A stretch of DNA of 6,923 nt from Gemmatimonadota bacterium (GTDB lineage Bacteria; Gemmatimonadota; Gemmatimonadetes; Longimicrobiales; Gaopeijiaceae): NCBI GenBank assembly GCA_012959595.1, contig DUCW01000018.1:1-6923 (forward strand), given 5' to 3'. Shown here one piece after another: positions 1 through 6,053 of the stretch. Positions within the stretch are counted from its first letter, which is position 1, and each line of letters starts with the position of its first letter. The translations under genes were made by a program, and so were the position numbers. The notes below the pieces were generated by a model, which did not search any database, had not been told where the DNA came from, and was given only the letters and a program-made list of their open reading frames with translations.

Positions 1-452
1 ACCCGATGTACCGTGGCGTTGCCAAGCTAGTAGGGATGGAAATTGCCGAAACTCCGACATCAAATGAACAAACAGTCGAAGCGTTGGAGACCTCTTTTGG
101 CAATCATGATTTCTATTTTCTTCATTTCAAGGACACCGATACCCGCGGGCATGATGAAGATTTCGCTGGTAAGATGACTGCTATTGAAGAAATAGACTCA
201 ATGATTCCAAGGATAATGAATCTGAATCCAGATGTGTTGGTCATTACTGGTGACCATGCAACCCCGACCTTACTAGGAGAGCATTCGTGGCATCATGTAC
301 CCACTATGATCCATTCGAAATGGACCCGTCCATCTTCGGATACTTTTGGAGAGACCTCTTGTAGGACTGGTGATCTGGACGTTTTTTATGGTACCGATCT
401 GATGCCTTTGGTATTGGCCCATTCCCTCCGCTTAAACAAGTACGGTGCTTGA
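1..452 (+). CDS. apgM: 2,3-bisphosphoglycerate-independent phosphoglycerate mutase, archaeal type (ApgM), C-terminal part
   Basis: This is the 3' end of a gene that starts before the window; the reading frame is open from the first complete codon (base 3). The product interconverts 3- and 2-phosphoglycerate in glycolysis and gluconeogenesis in the cytoplasm, without a bisphosphoglycerate cofactor. It belongs to the alkaline phosphatase superfamily with two bound metal ions. Visible family signatures are PMYRGVA followed by VGM at the left edge, the metal-site motif DTDTRGHD (bases 132-155), TGDHATP with its Asp-His pair (252-257), and GEHSWHHVP (279-299), equivalent to the HS..PVP metal-binding segment of ApgM. 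The C-terminus LNKYGA is a typical family ending. The N-terminal part with the catalytic Ser/Thr nucleophile is not in view, so activity cannot be judged. The stop codon overlaps the start of the next gene (TGATG), implying translational coupling. Family call is confident; dThe archaeal-type subfamily rests on the DTDxxGHD and HS motifs. Confidence 0.9.
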   Translation, partial: PMYRGVAKLVGMEIAETPTSNEQTVEALETSFGNHDFYFLHFKDTDTRGHDEDFAGKMTAIEEIDSMIPRIMNLNPDVLVITGDHATPTLLGEHSWHHVPTMIHSKWTRPSSDTFGETSCRTGDLDVFYGTDLMPLVLAHSLRLNKYGA

Positions 453-1717
453 TGGCATCGATTCTGGTAGAACAGATCACCCTGGACAATGGTTTACGCG
501 TCAATCTTTCTCCTGATTCCAATACACCTATTGTCACGGTCAATCTCTGGTATGGAGTAGGTTCACGAAATGAACGTCCCGGCAAGACGGGATTTGCCCA
601 TCTTTTTGAGCACATGATGTTTGAGGGCTCTTTGAATATACCCAAAGGCGTTCACTGGGAATTAGTCGAGAGAGCTGGTGGATCTATGAATGCTTCGACC
701 TGGTTCGATCGCACGAATTATTTTGAGACCCTACCCTCACACCATCTTGAGCTCGCTCTATGGTTAGAATCGGACCGCATGGGTTGGATGCTCCCAGCTA
801 TCACCGAAGAGAAATTGGACAACCAACGTAACGTAGTCATGAACGAGAAACGTCAGCGCTATGACAACCAACCTTATGGAGATTGGGGAGAAAAAATCCA
901 GGCGATGGTGTATCCCAAATCTCATCCGTATCACCATACGGTGATCGGGTCTATGGAAGACATTGAAGGATCTACCCTGGAAGATGTTTCCGATTTTTTC
1001 AAAACATTTTACGTGCCGAATAACGCGGTACTGACAGTGTGTGGTGATTTCGACCCAGCCGCCGGACTGGAGCTTATCCAAAAACATTTTGGAGATATTC
1101 CTAAAGGAGGTGCCATTCCTGAGATACCTGGGGAACCAGAGTTAGCGAGGCTCATCGGAGAGACGAAGAGAGACCACGTCGAAGGGGACGTTCCTTTGCC
1201 CAGAGTAATCATGGCTTTTCGGATTCCTTCCTATACAGAGCAGGGTTTTTATCCTGCCGATGTTGCCTCTTCAATACTCGGATCTGGTCGCAGTTCCAGG
1301 CTCTACAATTCGCTGGTTCGGAAGAAGCGAATCGCAAAGGATGTAGCGAGCTTTGTCTTCCCTCTCACTACAGGGGCTGGGATGCTGATGGTATGGGCTA
1401 CGGGTCTACCTGACGGATCGGTGGATGATCTGGAAACTGCCCTGTCTGAGGAAATAGAGAAGATGAATTCTGTGAGAACTGAGGAAATCAGCAGGGTGAT
1501 TGCACTCACAGAGACAAGTTTTATCAGGCAGATTGAACAAGTAGGCGAGAGAGCTGATCTCCTGTCGATGTTCAGTCAATTTTTCGATGATCCGCATCGT
1601 CTGAACAGTGAAATCGAGTGTTCAGTGTCTTCGGGGGATGTGGAAAATTTCACATCTGAGTTTCTGGGAGAGGATAACCGTGCCGTCCTGACCTATATGC
1701 CTGGTGGTGATTCATGA
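452..1717 (+). CDS. M16 family zinc metallopeptidase, catalytic subunit
   Basis: A 421-residue M16 (insulinase/processing-peptidase) protein, the short M16B-like size that works as a dimer of two clam-shell halves. The inverted zinc motif HLFEH is at residues 50-54 (His50, Glu53, His54) and the third ligand is Glu132 in VVMNE, with the conserved downstream RQRYDNQPYG segment. All catalytic residues are therefore present. The C-terminal half has the family's LGSGRSSRLY segment (276-285), but the Arg and Tyr of the LREKxGxxY motif are replaced by Val289 and Lys296. No signal peptide is visible, so a cytoplasmic location is likely. I chose ATG 452, which overlaps the apgM stop as TGATG; TTG at 449 would add one Met and is less likely. 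There is no good Shine-Dalgarno, so expression probably depends on coupling to apgM. It overlaps the next M16 gene by ATGA. Substrates are unknown; the family degrades or processes peptides. Confidence 0.93.
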   Translation: MASILVEQITLDNGLRVNLSPDSNTPIVTVNLWYGVGSRNERPGKTGFAHLFEHMMFEGSLNIPKGVHWELVERAGGSMNASTWFDRTNYFETLPSHHLELALWLESDRMGWMLPAITEEKLDNQRNVVMNEKRQRYDNQPYGDWGEKIQAMVYPKSHPYHHTVIGSMEDIEGSTLEDVSDFFKTFYVPNNAVLTVCGDFDPAAGLELIQKHFGDIPKGGAIPEIPGEPELARLIGETKRDHVEGDVPLPRVIMAFRIPSYTEQGFYPADVASSILGSGRSSRLYNSLVRKKRIAKDVASFVFPLTTGAGMLMVWATGLPDGSVDDLETALSEEIEKMNSVRTEEISRVIALTETSFIRQIEQVGERADLLSMFSQFFDDPHRLNSEIECSVSSGDVENFTSEFLGEDNRAVLTYMPGGDS

Positions 1718-3069
1718 GTGATCGGGATCGTAGCTTAGCTCCTGAGTCGGGGCCAATCAGAGATTTTCAGGCTCCGTCAGTCATAGCCGAGAGCCTGGAT
1801 AATGGACTGAAAATCAAGGTTGCTCGATCTCCACAAGTTCCGGTTGTTACGGTCAGCTTGGTTCTGGACGCTGGAGAAGATTTATTAGGTGCAGAAAAGG
1901 CTGGTTTGGCAGTTCTCACTGGAGATTCACTGGAAGAGGGCACCCCAAAGTGGTCGGGTGGTGAACTGGCCGAGCAGTTAGAGAATAACGGGACGGGCCT
2001 TTCGATCGACACCGACTGGGATTGCACAACGGTCTCTTTGTCTTGTTTAGCTGATCGCCTAGATACTGTCCTGGGAATATTGGCAGAGGTGGTACTCAAT
2101 CCTCTGTTCCCTGCTGACGAAGTCAGTAGGTTGGTCGGCCAAAAATTGGCCTTGATCGAGCAGAGAAAAATGGATCCGGGTAGTGTTGCAACTGACTGTG
2201 TCCGGAAGATGGTCTACGGGGATGCGCCTTACGGGAGACCTCTAGGGGGGACGGCGGAATCTTTAGCCAGTATGAATCCCGACCTGGTAACGAACTTTTG
2301 GAAGGAACGGTATGTCCCTGGAGGATCTGGCTTAGTGGTGGTGGGTGATGTGGACATGTCAGAGATCAAAGACTTGGCTGCCAGATGCTTTTCGGATTGG
2401 AAGGGATCTGCGGGTCTGCGGGCGTCTCTGAAACCAGAGGAAGCCGCCCAGAACCAGGGAAAGATATTTTTGGTAGACCGTCCCGGGTCTGTGCAGTCTG
2501 AGATTCGTATCGGTCATGTGGGACAACCGCGGAAGACAGACGACTATTTCCCGTTGATTGTTGCTAATACGATTTTAGGCGGGGCATTCACGAGCCGTTT
2601 GAATTCCAATTTACGTGAGAAGAACGGTTTCACTTACGGAGTTCGTTCTTCGTTTCAGTTCAGACGTGGGGCGGGGCCTTGGGGCGTCTCAACAGCGGTA
2701 GGTACAGACGTAACGGCCGATGCCGTCAAGGCGGCGGTATCCGAGATAGAGAAATTTGTTTCGGAGGGTCCTTCCGAGGAAGAGATGGAGTCATCGAGAG
2801 ATTACATAGCGGGGGTGTTTCCTCTCAGATTTGAAACCACTGATCACATTACATCGCATGTAGTAAATACATTGGTCTATGGGCTTCCAGATGACTACTA
2901 CCAGTTTCATCGAGAGAAAGTGCGCATGGTGACTAGCGAGGATGTGAGACAAGCGGTGATGCGATGCATCCGCCCCGACGATATGACGATTGTCGTTGTC
3001 GGTGATGCCGAAAACGTTAAGACTCCATTATCAGGCCTGGACTGGGGTGAACTGGAGATCCTGGAATAA
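1714..3069 (+). CDS. M16 family peptidase-like protein, non-catalytic partner subunit
   Basis: A 451-residue M16 homologue that aligns throughout with the upstream protein but has a degenerate zinc site. GLAVLTGDSLEEGT occupies the place of GFAHLFEHMMFEGS, so Val67, Gly70 and Asp71 replace His, Glu and His. Glu149, equivalent to the third zinc ligand, remains at the same spacing (78 residues after position 71) as in the catalytic subunit. The C-terminal half keeps the classic TSRLNSNLREKNGFTYGV segment, with Arg301 and Tyr308, the pair known in M16 enzymes to help hold substrate. About 20 extra N-terminal residues precede the family start (SLDNGLKIKV, residues 27-36); no signal peptide is seen. 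The ATG overlaps the upstream stop (ATGA) with only a weak GGTGG upstream, indicating coupled synthesis. The best reading is the non-catalytic half of a heterodimeric protease, comparable to mitochondrial processing peptidase alpha or bacterial two-gene M16 heterodimers. Independent peptidase activity is not expected. Confidence 0.92.
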   Translation: MSDRDRSLAPESGPIRDFQAPSVIAESLDNGLKIKVARSPQVPVVTVSLVLDAGEDLLGAEKAGLAVLTGDSLEEGTPKWSGGELAEQLENNGTGLSIDTDWDCTTVSLSCLADRLDTVLGILAEVVLNPLFPADEVSRLVGQKLALIEQRKMDPGSVATDCVRKMVYGDAPYGRPLGGTAESLASMNPDLVTNFWKERYVPGGSGLVVVGDVDMSEIKDLAARCFSDWKGSAGLRASLKPEEAAQNQGKIFLVDRPGSVQSEIRIGHVGQPRKTDDYFPLIVANTILGGAFTSRLNSNLREKNGFTYGVRSSFQFRRGAGPWGVSTAVGTDVTADAVKAAVSEIEKFVSEGPSEEEMESSRDYIAGVFPLRFETTDHITSHVVNTLVYGLPDDYYQFHREKVRMVTSEDVRQAVMRCIRPDDMTIVVVGDAENVKTPLSGLDWGELEILE

Positions 3070-3126
3070 GGATCGGAGGTCGACTAAGTTCTTTCTGGTT
3101 TCTAATATAGTTTTTGTGTCTAAGTG

Positions 3127-3141
3127 CAGTAGAAGCTACTG
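3127..3141 (+). other. Small perfect hairpin between the M16 operon and ggt
   Basis: CAGTAG-AAG-CTACTG forms a 6-bp perfect stem with a 3-nt loop, extendable by one G-U pair. It lies 57 bases after the stop of the second M16 gene. No run of T follows on either strand, so it is not a standard intrinsic terminator, although its position would suit transcript end formation or mRNA stabilisation. It may be chance. Confidence 0.25.
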
Positions 3142-3193
3142 TCATAGGCAGATCAAATTAATTCGTGCGTCCCTGGGATAATCGTAAAAACAG

Positions 3194-3222
3194 TTGAGAT
3201 GTCCTGGTGACTTAATGATAGT
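3194..3222 (+). promoter_or_regulatory. Candidate sigma70-type promoter for ggt
   Basis: TTGAGA (3194-3199) matches the -35 consensus at five of six positions. It is followed after 17 bases by GATAGT (3217-3222), which matches the -10 consensus at four of six. Transcription would start around 3229, only about 18 bases before the ggt start codon and just ahead of its ribosome-binding site. It sits in the only sizeable gap between same-strand genes here. Such matches are common by chance, so this is tentative. Confidence 0.35.
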
Positions 3223-3232
3223 TGAAGATTTA

Positions 3233-3240
3233 GGGGGAGG
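3233..3240 (+). promoter_or_regulatory. Strong Shine-Dalgarno of ggt
   Basis: GGGGGAGG ends six bases before ATG 3247, a near-ideal spacing. It is by far the best ribosome-binding site in the window and fixes the ggt start, in contrast with the overlap-coupled genes upstream. Confidence 0.75.
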
Positions 3241-3246
3241 TTTAGT

Positions 3247-5001
3247 ATGACTGGACGGAGAAATATATTTTTGGCTCTTGGTGCCTTGGGTTTACTCGTT
3301 TTTGGTGCATGGAGTACGGGTACTGTAGGGCCAGAGATGCTATTGTCTTCAGCTGTTGATGTCTCGAATCAGCAGGAAAATTCGGCCGTGCGAGCTTCCC
3401 ATGGGATGGTTGTTTCAGCCACTAAAATTGCCAGTGAAGCAGGAGCTGAAGTCTTGAGGGCTGGCGGGAATGCAGTCGATGCAGCGATCGCCACTGGTTT
3501 TGCACTGGCAGTCACAAGTCCATCGAATGGAAATATCGGGGGGGGCGGATTTATGGTAATCCGTTTTCCGAATGGAGCTACGACAGCGATCGATTTTCGA
3601 GAAAAAGCGCCTCTGGCATCTTTCCCGAAAATGTGGCTAGAAGATGGGGAATATTCTTCTCAGAAACACCACCAAAGTCACTGGGCTGTTGGAGTTCCAG
3701 GTACGGTAGCTGGATTTTGGAAGGCCCATCAACTATACGGTCACGGAGAATGGTCGAGTTTAGTTGATCCCGCGATCGGGTTGGCCAGTGGCGGTTTTCC
3801 ACTTAGCGAAAGTCTGGCCAGAGGTCTAAAGGGATTGATTGAAGGTAGAGGCAGCCAGCATCCAGGGACGATGACTTCTTTCGCAAAGGATGGATCGGAA
3901 GCTTACGATCAAGATGAGATTCTTAAACAACCGGATCTTGCACGTTCCTTGGCCCGAATTGCGTCCGACGGACACGACGGTTTTTACTCTGGTGAGACGG
4001 CACAGCTTTTAGTCGCTGAGATGGAACGCGGCGGCGGTATGATTACGATGGAAGATCTCCAGCGCTATCAAGCCCGCGAGCGTACTCCGGTACACGGAAG
4101 TTACAGAGGCTACGATATCATTTCCATGCCACCACCTTCGAGTGGAGGCATCGCCATCGTCCAAATGCTAAATATCCTGGAGGGGTTTGATCTCAGGAGC
4201 ATGGGCCACAATTCAGCAGACTACATTCATCATTTGACAGAAGCAATGAGACGGGCCTACCGGGATCGTGCCACATATGTGGCCGATCAGGATTTTAACG
4301 ATGTTCCCCTACATCGTCTTACCAGCAAGGAGTACGGGGCGGAATTGCGAGCGGACATAAATCCTAGTGCTGCGAGTGTTTCAGCAGCCTCTGATGTTGC
4401 CATGGGGTACGAAAGTCCAGAGACAACCCATTACTCAGTAGTCGACGGACAGGGTATGGCAGTTTCGGTGACCTACACCTTAGAATCGGGCTATGGATCG
4501 GCCATTACGGTTCCAGGTGGAGGATTTTTGCTGAATAACGAAATGGGCGACTTCAATGCTGGGCCAGGTATTACCACAGACAGAGGTTTGATTGGGACCA
4601 ACCCCAATCTGGCACGACCAGAGCAGCGCATGCTTTCGAGTATGAGCCCCAGTATCGTTGCCAAAGACGGTGAACTGGTTGCCGTTGTGGGAAGTCCAGG
4701 AGGAAGAACGATTATTAATACTGTCCTGCAACTGATTTTGAACATTGTCGATTTCGATCACGGTATACAGGAAGCAGTAAATGCTCCTCGAATTCATCAC
4801 CAATGGCTGCCGAGTTCGGTTCGTGTTGAGCAAGAAGGCGCAACGGATCAGATCCTGGCTGCTCTTCGAGCGATGGGCCATGAGGTGACGTTGGGCAGAG
4901 GACAAGGGCGTGCTCATTCAATCATGGTAGACCCTGAGACAGGCGATCGGTTGGGGGCTGCTGATCCTCGCGGAGCAGACTCAGGAGCGTCGGGACACTA
5001 A
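3247..5001 (+). CDS. ggt: Gamma-glutamyltransferase (glutathione hydrolase) proenzyme, exported
   Basis: A 584-residue Ntn-hydrolase that removes or transfers the gamma-glutamyl group of glutathione and related peptides. It self-cleaves into a large and a small subunit. The predicted nucleophile is Thr393 in ETTHYSVVD, giving a small subunit of 192 residues. E. coli residues are matched at a constant +2 offset: Glu432 and Asp435 (for Gln430, Asp433), Ser464-Ser465 in SSMSP, and Gly485-Gly486 in GSPGG. The substrate-carboxylate Arg118 lies in DFREKAP, and GGNAVDAA and NIGGGGFM are intact. Two differences stand out: Glu413 replaces Asn411 (as in Bacillus-type enzymes), and Arg446 aligns with the lid-loop Tyr444. 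The lid loop itself is full length. Residues 1-23 (TGRRN, then a hydrophobic stretch) form a signal peptide or anchor, with a possible Tat-type twin arginine at 4-5. Location is periplasmic or extracytoplasmic. Length matches the family (about 580). ATG 3247 is supported by a strong ribosome-binding site. Confidence 0.97.
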   Translation: MTGRRNIFLALGALGLLVFGAWSTGTVGPEMLLSSAVDVSNQQENSAVRASHGMVVSATKIASEAGAEVLRAGGNAVDAAIATGFALAVTSPSNGNIGGGGFMVIRFPNGATTAIDFREKAPLASFPKMWLEDGEYSSQKHHQSHWAVGVPGTVAGFWKAHQLYGHGEWSSLVDPAIGLASGGFPLSESLARGLKGLIEGRGSQHPGTMTSFAKDGSEAYDQDEILKQPDLARSLARIASDGHDGFYSGETAQLLVAEMERGGGMITMEDLQRYQARERTPVHGSYRGYDIISMPPPSSGGIAIVQMLNILEGFDLRSMGHNSADYIHHLTEAMRRAYRDRATYVADQDFNDVPLHRLTSKEYGAELRADINPSAASVSAASDVAMGYESPETTHYSVVDGQGMAVSVTYTLESGYGSAITVPGGGFLLNNEMGDFNAGPGITTDRGLIGTNPNLARPEQRMLSSMSPSIVAKDGELVAVVGSPGGRTIINTVLQLILNIVDFDHGIQEAVNAPRIHHQWLPSSVRVEQEGATDQILAALRAMGHEVTLGRGQGRAHSIMVDPETGDRLGAADPRGADSGASGH

Positions 5002-5043
5002 GAAAGTAGAGATAGAGAGAATCTAGTTGGGGCTGTGAATGTG

Positions 5044-6003
5044 ATGACCAATCCCCTCCAAAAGATTTTCGAACATCAGGGTGTGGTGATATTAGACGGA
5101 GGCCTAGCCACCCTTCTCGAAGAAAAGGGTCACAAGCTGGACCCCCATCTGTGGTCGGCTAAGATGCTCATCGATGCACCTGACGAAGTGCGTCGTGTGC
5201 ATGGGTCATTCCTGGATGCCGGAGCTGACTGTATCACTACTGCAACCTACCAGGCGAGCTATGACGGCTTTTCCCGTTTTGGATTGACCCCGTTCGATGT
5301 CGACGAATTGCTGATTCATTCAGTCACTCTCGCTCGGGAGGCGGTTCACGAGTTTTTGTCAGATACAGCTAAATCGAGTGGTAGAATGCGTCCGCTTGTC
5401 GCAGCAAGTATAGGGCCTTACGGTGCCTTTCTCGCGGACGGGTCAGAATACGACGGTCAGTACGGTCTCGACCAACAAGCATTAGTTGATTTTCATGCGC
5501 GCCGCTTCAAACTTCTTGCGACTTCTGGTGCTGACTTGGTGGCGTTTGAGACGATTCCATCAATAGATGAGGCAAAAGTTCTGTTAGACCTCTCGGATCA
5601 ATGTCCAGAGGTGTGGGGATGGATGAGTTTCAGTTGCAGAGACGGAGGTCACTTGAGTGACGGTGCACCAATCGAAGCCGCGATTGAGCTCTGTGAAAAT
5701 GCTAGCCGATTGGTTGGGATTGGTATCAACTGTACGGCTCCGAGATTCGTTAATGACCTGATCACTCGAATCAGAGGGAAAACGAACAAGTTGGTCTTAG
5801 TGTATCCAAATTCTGGAGAATCTTGGGATGCTAAGGAAAAAAAATGGACGGGATCGGACGGTCAGGAAGATTGGGTTGAGATGGCTAAAACTTGGCATCA
5901 AACCGGTGCTCAGGTTATTGGAGGATGCTGTAGAATAGGGCCTGAAATGATCCAAGAGGTACGCAACCGACTGATCGCTAACCGAGGAATGGCTGGCAAC
6001 TAA
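5044..6003 (+). CDS. mmuM: Homocysteine S-methyltransferase (MmuM-like)
   Basis: A 319-residue, cobalamin-independent methyltransferase of the homocysteine-binding TIM-barrel family. By homology to E. coli MmuM (YagD) it moves a methyl group from S-methylmethionine, or from S-adenosylmethionine, to homocysteine to make methionine in the cytoplasm. The N-terminal DGGLATLLEEKG motif, DAGADCITTATYQAS, SIGPYGAFLADGSEY and VYPNSGE are all MmuM-type signatures. The zinc ligands that activate homocysteine are Cys230 (INCTAP) and Cys295-Cys296 (GGCCR). No separate folate- or cobalamin-binding domain is present, so it is not MetH. ATG 5044 aligns best with the E. coli start (M..NPL); GTG at 5035 or 5041 could add three or one residues, and the nearby TTGGGG (5027-5032) does not settle it. 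The gene begins 42 bases after ggt on the same strand with no clear promoter between them, so co-transcription is likely. The methyl donor cannot be told from sequence. Confidence 0.94.
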   Translation: MTNPLQKIFEHQGVVILDGGLATLLEEKGHKLDPHLWSAKMLIDAPDEVRRVHGSFLDAGADCITTATYQASYDGFSRFGLTPFDVDELLIHSVTLAREAVHEFLSDTAKSSGRMRPLVAASIGPYGAFLADGSEYDGQYGLDQQALVDFHARRFKLLATSGADLVAFETIPSIDEAKVLLDLSDQCPEVWGWMSFSCRDGGHLSDGAPIEAAIELCENASRLVGIGINCTAPRFVNDLITRIRGKTNKLVLVYPNSGESWDAKEKKWTGSDGQEDWVEMAKTWHQTGAQVIGGCCRIGPEMIQEVRNRLIANRGMAGN

Positions 6004-6034
6004 CCAAAGGGCGTTCTGTAGGAAGAGTCTCTTC

Positions 6035-6050
6035 TTAAGACTTTAAGACT
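6035..6050. repeat. Two tandem copies of TTAAGACT between convergent genes
   Basis: TTAAGACT occurs twice in direct succession (6035-6042 and 6043-6050), followed by a partial third copy AGACT (6051-6055) that runs into the ilvE stop codon. TCTTAA and TTAAGA (6033-6038 and 6043-6048) can also pair as a weak 6-bp AT-rich stem. No T-run follows, so I do not call it a terminator. The 50-base convergent gap holds nothing else recognisable. Confidence 0.5.
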
Positions 6051-6053
6051 AGA

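Noticed and set aside
304..645. A 113-codon antisense frame across the apgM/M16 junction
   Set aside because: It runs opposite two well-supported, overlapping genes and has no family resemblance or credible start signal.
1714..3069. The second M16 gene as a decaying pseudogene because of its lost zinc motif
   Set aside because: The frame is intact over 451 codons, the Arg/Tyr motif is preserved, and loss of the zinc motif in one partner is a known feature of M16 heterodimers.
3106..3111. TATAGT as a second -10 box in the ggt upstream gap
   Set aside because: No acceptable -35 element lies 16-18 bases upstream, and the site is about 135 bases from the ggt start.
2990..3181. A 63-codon + strand frame spanning the end of the second M16 gene and the gap after it
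   Set aside because: Most of it overlaps the M16 gene in another frame, it has no ribosome-binding site, and the peptide resembles no family. The part in the gap has no start codon with a Shine-Dalgarno.
4480..4917. A 145-codon antisense frame within ggt (and shorter overlapping ones)
   Set aside because: It lies opposite the most conserved part of ggt, its peptide shows no recognisable motif, and the sense protein is full length and intact. It is a shadow frame.
6033..6048. AT-rich inverted repeat between mmuM and ilvE as a bidirectional terminator
   Set aside because: The stem is only six A/T-rich base pairs with no T-tract on either strand, which falls short of an intrinsic terminator.
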